Source: Streptomyces melanogenes
GTDB lineage: Bacteria; Actinomycetota; Actinomycetes; Streptomycetales; Streptomycetaceae
NCBI RefSeq assembly: GCF_014649795.1
Contig: NZ_BMTS01000011.1
Span: forward strand, 170,391 to 234,390
DNA: 64,000 bases
Direction: 5' to 3'
The position numbers and the translations under genes are program-made. Shown here piece by piece: positions 16,209 to 24,761 of this stretch (the stretch's first letter is position 1; each line of letters opens with the position of its first letter). The notes under the pieces were generated by a model. The model was given only the letters and a program-made list of their open reading frames with translations, searched no databases and had not been told where the DNA came from.

Positions 16209-16979
16209 TCAGACCTCCGGGCGGAGCATCGGGGGGTTCAGGAGCGTCGCTCCGCCCGCGCGGAACAGTTGCGCGGGGCGGCCGCCCTGGCGGGTCGTCG
16301 TGCCGCCCGCCGGGACCAGGAAGCCCGGGGTGCCGGTCACCTTGCGGTGGAAGTTGCGGGGGTCGAGCGCGACGCCCCACACCGCCTCGTACACCCGCCG
16401 CAGCTCCCCGACGGTGAACTCGGCCGGGCAGAACGCCGTGGCCAGAGACGAGTACTCGATCTTGGAGCGGGCCCGCTCCACGCCGTCCGCGAGGATCTGG
16501 GCGTGGTCGAAGGCGAGCGGGGCGGGCTGCTCGTCCTCGCGGCCGAAGCCGCCGTCCTGGCTCAGCAGGTCCTCGACCGGCGCCCAGCGCGCGCTGTGCG
16601 CGTCGCCGCCCGCGCGCGGGGCGGGCAGATCGGGGGCGAGCGCCAGGTGCGCCACGCTGACGACCCGCATCCGGGGGTCGCGCCGGGGGTCGCCGTACGT
16701 GGCGAGCTGCTCCAGATGGGCGCCGTTGCCCGGGGCCGGGGCGGTGGCCGCCGGGTCCTGGGCGCAGAGTCCGGTCTCCTCGGTCAGCTCGCGGGCCGCC
16801 GCGGCCGACAGGTCCTCGTCGCCCCGGACGAAGCCGCCGGGCAGCGCCCACCGCCCCTGGAACGGCGGCTCCCCGCGACGGACGACCAGCGCGCACAGGG
16901 CGTGGCGGCGCACGGTGAGCACGACCAGGTCGACGGTCACGGCGAAGGGCGGGTAGGCCGACGGGTCGTAGGGAGACAT
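16209..16979 (-). CDS. NUDIX domain protein with NrtR-like winged helix
   Basis: Protein of 256 residues. The N-terminal NUDIX domain carries a full Nudix box (GGFVRGDEDL, then AARELTEETGL), so it could still hydrolyse or bind ADP-ribose-type nucleotides. The C-terminal part (AEFTVGELRRVYEAVWG, then LDPRNFHRKVTGTPGFL) matches the winged helix of NrtR repressors of NAD metabolism genes. It may therefore be an ADP-ribose-sensing transcription regulator rather than a plain hydrolase. The ATG at 16979 gives the typical MSPYDPSAYPPFAVTVDL start. No NAD gene is adjacent. Confidence 0.82.
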   Translation of the reverse strand: MSPYDPSAYPPFAVTVDLVVLTVRRHALCALVVRRGEPPFQGRWALPGGFVRGDEDLSAAAARELTEETGLCAQDPAATAPAPGNGAHLEQLATYGDPRRDPRMRVVSVAHLALAPDLPAPRAGGDAHSARWAPVEDLLSQDGGFGREDEQPAPLAFDHAQILADGVERARSKIEYSSLATAFCPAEFTVGELRRVYEAVWGVALDPRNFHRKVTGTPGFLVPAGGTTTRQGGRPAQLFRAGGATLLNPPMLRPEV

Positions 16980-17188
16980 GAAGCGATCATAGTCGTCTCC
17001 CTGACGATAAACACGCCCCCGGACGCGGCCGGTCGCACCATCTTCACCAGGCGCCCCACGGGTTCCTCCCGAGGCGCCCCGCGCGCGGTTTCTCACCACA
17101 TATGGCTCGATACCCTCGGCGCCCACCGCCCCCGCCCCGGGGACGGGCGCGACCTCTTCCTCCGTACCGGATTCACTCAGCACTCCGT

Positions 17189-19444
17189 TCAGCCTCCCAA
17201 CTGGAGCCGGCCGGCGGCCTGCTCGACCATGCCGACGCCGAGCCTGCTGACCCGCACGGCGAACGGCTCCCCCGCGACGCTGAGCCCCGACAGTCGCACC
17301 GCGCCGAGCGGCGCCGACCGTACGGGGCAGAGGGCGACCGTGCCCGCCGGGGCGTCCGGGCGGATCCCGGCGAGCGTGGTGAGCAGCTGGACCGCCGAGG
17401 CCGCGGCGACGGCGGCCGGGCGGCACGCGGCGGGGTGCGGCAGCGGGGCGCCGTCCGCGGTGCGCTGCTCCCCCGCGTACATCTCGGGCAGCCGGTAGCC
17501 GAACGTCTCGGCCGCGTCCAGGAGTCCGCGCAGCAGGCCGCTCGCCTCCTTCTCGTACCCGGCGGCCGCCAGGCCCGTGACGGCGACCGCCGTGTCGTAC
17601 ACCCGCACCGCGCCCGCGCGGTGGCCGAACGGGTTGTAGCCCGGCTCCTTGGCGCCGAGGCCGCGCAGGCCCCAGCCGGAGTCCATGGCCGGGCTGCCGA
17701 GGAGGCGGGCCAGCTGTTCCGTCTGCACCTTGTCGAGCAGGCCGGGGGCGAGCCGTCCCGCACCGAGCAGCCCGGTGTCCAGGAGGTGGGCGGCGCCCGC
17801 GCCGAGCGGGGGCAGGTGGCGGCCGTCGGCGGTGCGGGCGGCGGAGGGGCGCCCGCCCGCGAGGTCCTCGATCCAGAACTCCTCCCGGAACCGCTCGCGC
17901 AGCCCCGCCGCCAGGGCCGCGCACTCCTCGGCGCCCGGCCTGCCGTACTCCCTCAGCAGTTCGGCGCCAAGGACCGCGGCGCGGTGGGCGTGGGCCTGGG
18001 TCTCGGCCCGGGCGAGCCCCGCCGCCGGGCCGGGCTCGCCGAGATAGCCGTCCTCGCCGACGCACCCGCGCAGCCAGCGCAGACACCGCTCCGCCGCCGG
18101 CAGCAGCTCGGCCACCTCGGACTCGGCGAGCCCCCAGCGGCGGGCCTCGGCGAGCACCACCGGGAACGCGAGCGTGGCCTCCACTCCGGTACAGCTCGGC
18201 GGAAGGTGTGGACCCGCGTCCCGGAGCGGACCGGGAATGCGGCCCGACTCCCTTTCTCCGCCCGCAAGTTGGGTACGCGCGACGGCGCGCAGGGTCGCCG
18301 CCGCCAGCCGGGTGGAGAGCGGCAGGGCCATCCGCGCGGCCCACAGCGCCTCGGCCGGGGCCGGGCCGGTGCGCCAGGGGACGCCCGCCGCCGCGTACAC
18401 GTCCACCGGGTGCGCCGGGTCCCGTACGAGCAGGGCGCGCAGGTCGTCGAGGCCGCTCTGGAGCAGCGGTCCGACCCGGGGGTCGTCGCCCTCCGCCTCG
18501 GCCTGCGGCAGCGGGTGGCTCGCGGCCTGGCCGGGGGGCCGGGCGGGGCGGTCGGTGCGGATGGTGAGCTCGATCGTGTACGTACCACCCGGGGGCAGCT
18601 CCACGTCCCAGCGCAGCACGCCCGCCGAGGCGAGCGCGTCGGCCGGGGGCGGGTGGGCGCTCACCACCGCGTGTGCGCCGGGGGCCGTCCAGCGCATGCC
18701 CGAGTCGTGGACGCTGCCCGGCAGTTCGGGCCCGGCCCGGCCCGCCGCGACCGCGCCCAGGTCGGCGAGGTCCGTCCCGAGCGCGATCTCCACGGGCAGC
18801 CGCAGGGGGCGGGGTGACGAGCTGCGCAGGGTGATCCGCTCGCTGCCGTCGGCCTGGCGCAGCCGCTCGATCGCGATCTCGGGGTCGGGGCCGCTGTCGG
18901 CCGGGGTGCGCACCACCGCGAAGAAGCGGGCGCGGTCGGCCGATATCGATCTGCCCTGGAGGGCGATCGGCTCCCGCCCGGCCACCTTCAGCTGGCAGCG
19001 CGCGAGCAGGCGGCGGCCGTGGCGGTAGAAGCCCTCCAGGCCGTGGCCGGTGAGCTGGCCGTGCTCCGCCGAGACGACGAGGCCGGGCAGGGCGACGGAG
19101 ATCAGGGCCGCGTGCAGTGGGGGGAGCTCGCCGAATCCGGGGCCGGGTCCGGGTCCGTGCCCGGAGGTTCCGGCCGGGCCGGACGTTCGGGATGCGGGTC
19201 CCGGGCGCCGACCCGGTCCAGGCCCGACCCCGGACCCGAGTCCTGGCCCTCGACCCGTTGCTCCGAGGGTGGCCGGTCCGCCTCCGGCGGGGGCCCGGGG
19301 CGGGGTGTGACCCCGGGCTTCACCCCGGAGGGAGAGGTGCCCCCAGGGCGGGGGCGGGTCTTCGGCCCAGGAAGAGGGATTGCCCCGGGAAGCGGGATCG
19401 ACCCGGGAGGGGGGATTGGCCCGGGGAGGGACATTGAACGCCAT
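17189..19444 (-). CDS. Glycogen-debranching-like protein (N-terminal debranching domain)
   Basis: Protein of about 751 residues. The first roughly 130 residues are proline/glycine-rich low-complexity sequence. The glycogen-debranching N-terminal domain follows (LVVSAEHGQLTGHGLEGFYRHGRRLLARCQL) and then a C-terminal (alpha/alpha)6-barrel-like region (YNPFGHRAGAVRVYDTAVAVTGLAAAGYEKEA; LPEMYAGEQ). It resembles amylo-alpha-1,6-glucosidase-type proteins, so a role in cleaving alpha-glucan branches or related oligosaccharides is likely but unproven. The ATG at 19444 has GGAAGG 7 bases upstream; the frame stays open further up without support. Confidence 0.8.
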   Translation of the reverse strand: MAFNVPPRANPPSRVDPASRGNPSSWAEDPPPPWGHLSLRGEARGHTPPRAPAGGGPATLGATGRGPGLGSGVGPGPGRRPGPASRTSGPAGTSGHGPGPGPGFGELPPLHAALISVALPGLVVSAEHGQLTGHGLEGFYRHGRRLLARCQLKVAGREPIALQGRSISADRARFFAVVRTPADSGPDPEIAIERLRQADGSERITLRSSSPRPLRLPVEIALGTDLADLGAVAAGRAGPELPGSVHDSGMRWTAPGAHAVVSAHPPPADALASAGVLRWDVELPPGGTYTIELTIRTDRPARPPGQAASHPLPQAEAEGDDPRVGPLLQSGLDDLRALLVRDPAHPVDVYAAAGVPWRTGPAPAEALWAARMALPLSTRLAAATLRAVARTQLAGGERESGRIPGPLRDAGPHLPPSCTGVEATLAFPVVLAEARRWGLAESEVAELLPAAERCLRWLRGCVGEDGYLGEPGPAAGLARAETQAHAHRAAVLGAELLREYGRPGAEECAALAAGLRERFREEFWIEDLAGGRPSAARTADGRHLPPLGAGAAHLLDTGLLGAGRLAPGLLDKVQTEQLARLLGSPAMDSGWGLRGLGAKEPGYNPFGHRAGAVRVYDTAVAVTGLAAAGYEKEASGLLRGLLDAAETFGYRLPEMYAGEQRTADGAPLPHPAACRPAAVAAASAVQLLTTLAGIRPDAPAGTVALCPVRSAPLGAVRLSGLSVAGEPFAVRVSRLGVGMVEQAAGRLQLGG

Positions 19445-19572
19445 ACCTTGCCTTCCGAGCACTCCGGCCGCATTCGCGGGTCGGGCGGACCGCCCTCGCG
19501 CGGCGCCCCCCTCGTGAACGCGGCGGGCCGTGCACGGGTCACGGAGCGACACGGCGTGGCGCGGACCCGGTG

Positions 19573-21048
19573 TCATCGGCCGGTCCCGTCCCGCTGCCCC
19601 GCCCGGCCGGTCCGCCGGGCCCCGCGCCGGGCGGACCCGGCCGCCGGCGTGCCGCCCTCGACACCGTCGGGGCGGGCGGCGGCGGTTGCCGCGTCCCGCC
19701 TGTTCGCCGGGGAGGTGGCGGCCGCGCTGTCGTTCCGGCTCCCCGGAGACTTGCGGCGGGCCTTGAGCCGCCGAACGGGCCCGGCCGCACCGGACACCGA
19801 CGCCTCCACGACCACCCCGCGCCCGGCGGCGGCAGGCTCGGCCGCGGAGACGCCGGGCTCGGGGAGGGCGGCCTCAACCCCGGGAGCACTCACCCCCTCC
19901 TCCCGCTCCCGCCTCTCCTCCCGCAAGCACCTGCGCAACGCCTCCGGGTCCAGGCCCTGGTTGCAGGCCTGGTGGAGGAGTTGGGCGAACTGGTAGTCGG
20001 GGTCCGCGCGCAGGGCCAGGCCCAGGGCGACCCTGGCGGCGGGCTCGTCGCCGGTGGACCAGGCCACCCAGCCCGCCAGCGTGAGCGGGGCCGCCGCGTG
20101 CTCCCCGTAGCGGCCCACGCAGCGGCGGGCCAGGGCGCGCCACAGGCGTTGGGCCGGGGCCGCGTCCGGGCCCTCCATCCACTCCGCCGCGCGGTCCCGG
20201 GTGGTGCGGTCCTGGAGGCCGAGGACCAGGGCCGCCGCCTCGTCGTGGGCGATCAGGCCGTCGTCCAGCGCGTCCGCGTCCGTGCGGCCCGTGGCCGGGG
20301 GCGCGCCGGAGAGGCGGCGCATCACGCGGCCCGCCAGGTCCAGGGTCTCCCGTCCGACCCGCAGCCGCTCCTCCTCGTCCAGGATGCGGGGCACCAGCGC
20401 CTCCTCAGCCGCCGCGAGCACGCGCTCCTGGTCGGCCGCCGCCGGGCGCCGCCAGGGGGCGAGCCGCGCCTCCATCTCCCGCAGGGAACCGCGGACTTGG
20501 AGCCCGGCGAAGGTCGCGGCTGCCGCCAGCACCGACGTACCGGGCATGGCCAGCACGTTCCCCTCCGGCGGGCAGCAGCGCGCGTCCGGGCAGCAGTACG
20601 ACCAGTACCTCCCGTCCGAGATGCAGAGCGCCTCCAGGACCGGAACGTCCAGGGTGCCGCACGCCGTACGCAGGAGTTGGGCCAACGGCCGTAGCCCCTC
20701 CATCACTTGACTGCTCGTCATATCGCCGGCCCGGTCCGGGTCCCGGCAGAGGAACACGATGATCCCGTCCGGGCGCGGGCCCCGCCGCTCGCTCCCCGAC
20801 ACCAGGCACTCGGCCAGTTGCTCGGCGACGTGCGGCCACTCCCCCGCCGCTCGGGGGATGCCGAGCCGGAGCCGCCCGCCGAAGCGGCCCCGGCGACCGT
20901 GGAGGGCGACCATCACGATGGAGTCCGTCGGATGGAAGCCCATCAAATACGGCAGGGCGTCGGCCAGTTCGGCCGGGTTGCGCAGGGTGAGCCGCGGGTC
21001 GTCGTCGGGCAGACCGTGGGAACCGTGCGATTCGTGGTGCTTGTTCAT
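19573..21048 (-). CDS. DUF4192 family protein
   Basis: Cytoplasmic protein of about 491 residues. The N-terminal DUF4192 region begins LTLRNPAELADALPYLMGFHPTDSIVMV and contains CCPDARCCPPEG, which might bind metal. The last roughly 110 residues are alanine/arginine/glycine-rich and poorly structured. DUF4192 proteins are conserved in actinomycetes with no known function. The ATG at 21048 starts a His/Asp-rich leader (MNKHHESHGSHGLPDDD). A DnaA-box-like palindrome lies about 40-60 bases upstream, in the promoter zone. Confidence 0.82.
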   Translation of the reverse strand: MNKHHESHGSHGLPDDDPRLTLRNPAELADALPYLMGFHPTDSIVMVALHGRRGRFGGRLRLGIPRAAGEWPHVAEQLAECLVSGSERRGPRPDGIIVFLCRDPDRAGDMTSSQVMEGLRPLAQLLRTACGTLDVPVLEALCISDGRYWSYCCPDARCCPPEGNVLAMPGTSVLAAAATFAGLQVRGSLREMEARLAPWRRPAAADQERVLAAAEEALVPRILDEEERLRVGRETLDLAGRVMRRLSGAPPATGRTDADALDDGLIAHDEAAALVLGLQDRTTRDRAAEWMEGPDAAPAQRLWRALARRCVGRYGEHAAAPLTLAGWVAWSTGDEPAARVALGLALRADPDYQFAQLLHQACNQGLDPEALRRCLREERREREEGVSAPGVEAALPEPGVSAAEPAAAGRGVVVEASVSGAAGPVRRLKARRKSPGSRNDSAAATSPANRRDAATAAARPDGVEGGTPAAGSARRGARRTGRAGQRDGTGR

Positions 21049-21085
21049 GCCTCGACGGTCCCGCGCCCGGCCCCCCCTCACCACC

Positions 21086-21109
21086 CCTGTGGAAAACGTT
21101 GTCCACAGG
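21086..21109. promoter_or_regulatory. Inverted pair of DnaA-box-like sequences
   Basis: A 24-base imperfect palindrome with 8-base arms CCTGTGGA and TCCACAGG. It contains TTTTCCACA (minus strand, 21096-21088) and TTGTCCACA (plus strand, 21099-21107). TTGTCCACA is the preferred Streptomyces DnaA box. It sits just upstream of the DUF4192 gene. Confidence 0.5.
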
Positions 21110-21297
21110 CGAGAACAAGCCACCTCGATGATCTGCATACTGAGCCGCACAAGGGGACCGAGTCGACCGATCCGTAGCAGCGAACCGATCCGCGTGCTGA
21201 GGGGCGGCGCGGCCGTCGCGTGTCGTCGCGCGACCGCCGCACCGCCCACTCGGTCCGGGTCCGGCCTGGCTGTACCGAACACGCCGCTAGGCCGTGC

Positions 21298-21753
21298 CTA
21301 CCACTTCTGTCCGGCCTGCTGCTTCGTCGTGGCGTTGAGGCGGTTGAACAGGTTGCTGACGGAGATGTGCAGCACGAGCGCCGCGAGCTCCTGCTCGTTG
21401 AAGTGCTTGGCGGCCTCGTTCCACACCGCGTCCGGAACCGGGTCCTCGCGGTCGCTCAGCCGCGTGACGTGCTCGGTGAGCGCGAGCGCCGCGCGCTCGG
21501 AGTCGGTGTAGAAGGGGGTCTCCCGCCACGCGCCGACGGAGAAGATCTTCTCGTCGCTCTCACCCGCCTTGCGCGCCTGGCCGGACGCCGACTCCACGCA
21601 GGGGGCGCAGCCGTTGATCTGGCTCGCGCGCAGGTGGCTCAGCGCGAGCAGACCCGCCGGGACGCCGCCCGCGTAGGTGGCCTTGTACAGGCTCTGGATG
21701 GCCTGCATCGCGTCGGGGAGGACCATCGCCGGGTTCTGCATCCGTGCTTCCAT
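21298..21753 (-). CDS. Carboxymuconolactone decarboxylase/AhpD-like protein
   Basis: Protein of 151 residues of the AhpD/CMD fold. The CxxC pair in NGCAPCVESASGQARKAG (about residues 49-52) is the redox pair of alkylhydroperoxidase-D-like enzymes. The usual histidine of the ExxxxxCxxCxxxH motif is absent at the expected position (Ser/Ala instead), so peroxidase activity is uncertain. The C-terminal VLHISVSNLFNRLNATT is typical. The ATG at 21753 follows AAGGAG. It stands alone between DUF4192 and the ScyD/E-like gene. Such genes are often under ECF41 control, but I saw no ECF41 promoter here. Confidence 0.85.
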   Translation of the reverse strand: MEARMQNPAMVLPDAMQAIQSLYKATYAGGVPAGLLALSHLRASQINGCAPCVESASGQARKAGESDEKIFSVGAWRETPFYTDSERAALALTEHVTRLSDREDPVPDAVWNEAAKHFNEQELAALVLHISVSNLFNRLNATTKQQAGQKW

Positions 21754-21900
21754 GACTGCTCTCCTTCAGAGATCTACTGCGATCGTTCAGCGGCGACGCT
21801 GGCTCGATCCCATCGGTCGGGATCCGCGTCACTGGTCTGACGGGTCCCGGCTCAGGAGTGTGACCGGAGGGGAGGAAGATTTTTCCGCGCGGACGACGAA

Positions 21901-21937
21901 GCGGCCCCGCCGGGCGTCAGGTTCCCGGCGGGGCCGC
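21901..21937 (-). terminator. Terminator after the ScyD/E-like gene
   Basis: Perfect 14-base inverted repeat (arms 21901-21914 and 21924-21937) with a 9-base loop, downstream of the ScyD/E-like stop. Confidence 0.7.
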
Positions 21938-22003
21938 ACGTCACGCGCTGATCCGTAGATCAGTACTACTCGTACTACCCAGGCGGTAGCACGCCCTGCG
22001 GTA

Positions 22004-23239
22004 CTACTCCGTGATCTTGATCAGCTGACCCTCGGTGCCGACCGAGTTGTTGGTCACGTAGATCTCGTTGTTCGGGCCGACGGCCAGGCCGGTGGACATC
22101 GCCAGCTTGCCGTCGGTCGGGATCTCGGTGACCGCCTTGGTCTTGACGTCGATCCGGTTCAGCTTGCCCGGCAGCGGCGGGCCCTGCTGCTGGAAGCCGC
22201 CGGTCAGGGTCAGCGCGATCAGGTTGCCGTTCTTGTCCGTGGCCAGGTCGGTCACCGCGGTCAGACCGCTGGCGAAGACCTCAGCGCGGTGGCCCGGCAC
22301 GATCCGCCAGATGCGCGAGGCACCCGGACGCAGACCGCCCATGTCGGCGACGTAGAACGCGCCGTCCGCGCCCTTGACGATGCCGCTGGGCACCGCCTGG
22401 ACCTTGACCGTGCCGTCGGCCGCGACCGTCTTGGCCTGCGGGGCGAGGGACTCCAGGGCCTTCTTCTCCTTGGCCGAGGGGGCCGCGGCGCCGCCCGGCG
22501 CCGGGAGCTCGTTGTCCGGGAAGATCGCCTCGGTGGTGGTGCGGCCGCCGAAGCCGACGCCGATCAGGTCGTTGGCGCCGGCGTCCGTGACCAGGAAGCC
22601 GCGGCCGTTGCGGGCGAAGCGCCACGGGTTGCTGTGGATGGACGCTTCCTCGGGGTTGGCCGGGTGGCCGAGGATCCAGTCCGGGTCCAGCAGCGTCTCG
22701 TGCTTGACCGGGTCGCCGACGACCCAGCCGCTCGCCGTCTGGAGCGTGCCGAGCTTGGCCGCGTCCGCGCCGAGCTTGTCGCGGTCGTCCGTGCCGCCGC
22801 CGAAGCCGCTGAGGACGAGGTAGCCCGACCCGTTGGCCTCCACGTCGTTGGGGCCGGCGGCCGAGATCGGCTCGTACGGGTTGGTCGGGGCCACCGCCGA
22901 GGACGCCAGGCCGGTGACGACGCGGCCCTGCTGGGTGCCCTTGACGCGGTAGATGGAACCGGTCAGTCCGACGCACTTGGTGCCCGGCGCGCAGCCCGGC
23001 TTGCCCACGCCCGACTCGGCGACCAGGACCGTCCCGTCCGCCTGGACGGAGAGGCCGCGGGGGTTGTTGAGCTTGCTCGCAATGACCTCAATGTTGGCAG
23101 TGGCACCCGCGGTGGTACCGGCGGCCTTCGCCTCCTTCGGCGAGGCCTGTGCCGGGCCGGGGATCAGCGTGACGGCCAGGGTGCCCACCGCCGCCGCTGC
23201 CACGAAGGCCCCACTCCAAGACCTGCGTATTCTCGACAT
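22004..23239 (-). CDS. Secreted ScyD/ScyE-family beta-propeller-like protein
   Basis: Exported protein of 411 residues. A Sec signal peptide (MSRIRRSWSGAFVAAAAVGTL, cleaved near AQA-SPK) precedes a repetitive beta-rich domain with NHL-like segments (LNNPRGLSVQADGTVLVAESG; VPSGIVKGADGAFYVADMG; MSTGLAVGPNNEIYVTNNS). The ScyD/ScyE family is named for periplasmic proteins of cyanobacterial scytonemin synthesis and is common in Streptomyces with no assigned role. An internal CAPGTKC pair could form a disulfide. It is divergent from the methyltransferase-like gene at 23575 and close to the ebo-type operon. Confidence 0.83.
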   Translation of the reverse strand: MSRIRRSWSGAFVAAAAVGTLAVTLIPGPAQASPKEAKAAGTTAGATANIEVIASKLNNPRGLSVQADGTVLVAESGVGKPGCAPGTKCVGLTGSIYRVKGTQQGRVVTGLASSAVAPTNPYEPISAAGPNDVEANGSGYLVLSGFGGGTDDRDKLGADAAKLGTLQTASGWVVGDPVKHETLLDPDWILGHPANPEEASIHSNPWRFARNGRGFLVTDAGANDLIGVGFGGRTTTEAIFPDNELPAPGGAAAPSAKEKKALESLAPQAKTVAADGTVKVQAVPSGIVKGADGAFYVADMGGLRPGASRIWRIVPGHRAEVFASGLTAVTDLATDKNGNLIALTLTGGFQQQGPPLPGKLNRIDVKTKAVTEIPTDGKLAMSTGLAVGPNNEIYVTNNSVGTEGQLIKITE

Positions 23240-23462
23240 GTCTCTCCCTCATCATGGCGTGCCCCCGTCATTGGGAGCCGACTCAACCGGCGCCACGATA
23301 GACGCTTCTACCTCAACCGTCCTGTATTCGCAGGTAAGTTGTAAGCCCTGTCCGACTGCGCCCCATCCGCAGTTGCACACTTGATTCGCACTCGGAATTC
23401 ACTGGTGCCGAACTCGCGCCGAATTTCGGCCAACGAGGGGCGGGTTTTCGCGCGTTGAGTGG

Positions 23463-23491
23463 TTGTTCGCCGCCGGGCGCGGCTCTAGAGT
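23463..23491 (+). promoter_or_regulatory. Probable HrdB-type promoter of the methyltransferase-like gene
   Basis: TTGTTC (23463-23468) and TAGAGT (23486-23491) are 17 bases apart, about 85 bases before the ATG at 23575. The surrounding 335-base divergent region (23240-23574) contains no gene and must also hold the ScyD/E promoter. Confidence 0.5.
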
Positions 23492-23574
23492 CTGCCGGGC
23501 GACGCCCATAGTTTCCGGTATCCCGGTAATTGAGACTCTTGATACCGCTGCGCAACCGCCGATGGAGGATACGC

Positions 23575-24657
23575 ATGCCCCCAATTCCGCCCGCCCGAGT
23601 CGTCCGCATCGTCGAAGGGGTGCGCGCGCGGGTGCAGCGCCTCGCCCAGCTGATGGTGCCCGCGCCGATCGCCGTCCTCGAACTCGCCCAGGGCGCCTGG
23701 GTGTCCCAGGCGATCTACGTGGCGGCCGAACTGAAGATCGCCGACCAGCTCGCCGACGGCCCGCTGTCCTCGGAGGAGATCGCCCGGCGGATCGAGGCCG
23801 ACCCGGACGCGGTCCACCGGCTGCTGCGCGCCCTCGCCAGCTACCGGATATTCAGCGAGCAGAGCGACGGCCGCTTCAAGCTGACGCCCATGGCCGACGC
23901 GCTGCGCACCGGCACGCCGATGTCGATGCGCGACATGGCCCTGTTGACAGGTCACCCCGCGAGCTGGGAGGACTGGGGTGCGCTCATCCACACCGTGCGC
24001 ACCGGTCAGCCGAGCCTCGAGAAGAACCGCGGCATGCACGCGTACGAGTACCTGGGCCAGAACCCGGAATTCGCCGAGATCTTCCTCAACGGCATGGGCA
24101 CGCTCTCGAATATGGAGACCGAGCCCATTCTCGCCGCGTACGACTTCTCCAAGTACAAGACCCTCGTCGACGTCTTCGGCGGTCGCGGCGGTCTGCTGTC
24201 CGCGATCCTCAAGAAGACGCCCGCGTCGAAGGGCATCCTCTTCGATTCCCGGGCGGACGAGCTCGGCGCCGACGCGTTTCTCACCGAAGAGGGCGTGGTC
24301 GACCGGGTCGAGATCGACAAGGGCGATCTCTTCGGTCCGCTGCCGGCCGGTGCCGACGCCTATCTGCTGAAGCACATTCTGCATGAATGGCCGGAGCCGA
24401 AGGCGCTGGAGATCCTCAAGAACGCCCGTGAGGCAATCAGCCCCGACGGCCGCCTGCTCGTCATGGAATTCGTGCCTCCGGAGGGCAACGCGGCGCACCC
24501 CGCCAAGCTCGTCGACCTGTGGCTGATGATCCTGGTCGGCGGCAAGGAGCGCACGGAGCGCCAGTACTCGGAGATCCTGCGCGCCACCGGCTTCCAGCTG
24601 GACCGCATCGTGCAGACCGCCGCGGGCGTCTCCATCGTCGAGGCGCGCCCGGTCTGA
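23575..24657 (+). CDS. O-methyltransferase-like protein (hydroxyneurosporene/AlpH-like family)
   Basis: Protein of 360 residues with a helical dimerisation domain (1-110; ELAQGAWVSQAIYVAAELKIADQL) and a methyltransferase_2 domain. The core AYLLKHILHEWPEPKALEIL and the catalytic-region His-Glu (HILHEW) are typical of small-molecule O-methyltransferases. Motif I reads LVDVFGGRGGLL, whereas the family normally has VDVGGGxG, so the first glycine of the SAM loop is phenylalanine. It may bind SAM poorly. The ATG at 23575 follows GGAGG; a strong terminator at 24685 ends it. It is monocistronic, between the ScyD/E gene and the ebo operon. Confidence 0.85.
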   Translation: MPPIPPARVVRIVEGVRARVQRLAQLMVPAPIAVLELAQGAWVSQAIYVAAELKIADQLADGPLSSEEIARRIEADPDAVHRLLRALASYRIFSEQSDGRFKLTPMADALRTGTPMSMRDMALLTGHPASWEDWGALIHTVRTGQPSLEKNRGMHAYEYLGQNPEFAEIFLNGMGTLSNMETEPILAAYDFSKYKTLVDVFGGRGGLLSAILKKTPASKGILFDSRADELGADAFLTEEGVVDRVEIDKGDLFGPLPAGADAYLLKHILHEWPEPKALEILKNAREAISPDGRLLVMEFVPPEGNAAHPAKLVDLWLMILVGGKERTERQYSEILRATGFQLDRIVQTAAGVSIVEARPV

Positions 24658-24684
24658 TCCGGCCCCACCTCGCGTACGTACGAG

Positions 24685-24718
24685 GAAGCTCCTGGCGGAA
24701 CGATCCGCCAGGAGCTTC
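24685..24718. terminator. Bidirectional terminator
   Basis: Perfect 15-base inverted repeat (GAAGCTCCTGGCGGA and complement) with a 4-base loop and a following T-rich stretch, between the methyltransferase-like gene and the end of the ebo operon. Confidence 0.8.
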
Positions 24719-24761
24719 TTCGTGTACGGGAGCTTCTTCGTGCGACAGGTACGGCGGGGAA

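Noticed and set aside
21940..22010. GTACTAC direct repeats after the ScyD/E-like gene
   Set aside because: Short, irregular and partly within the stop-codon region; no dyad or spacing that suggests function.
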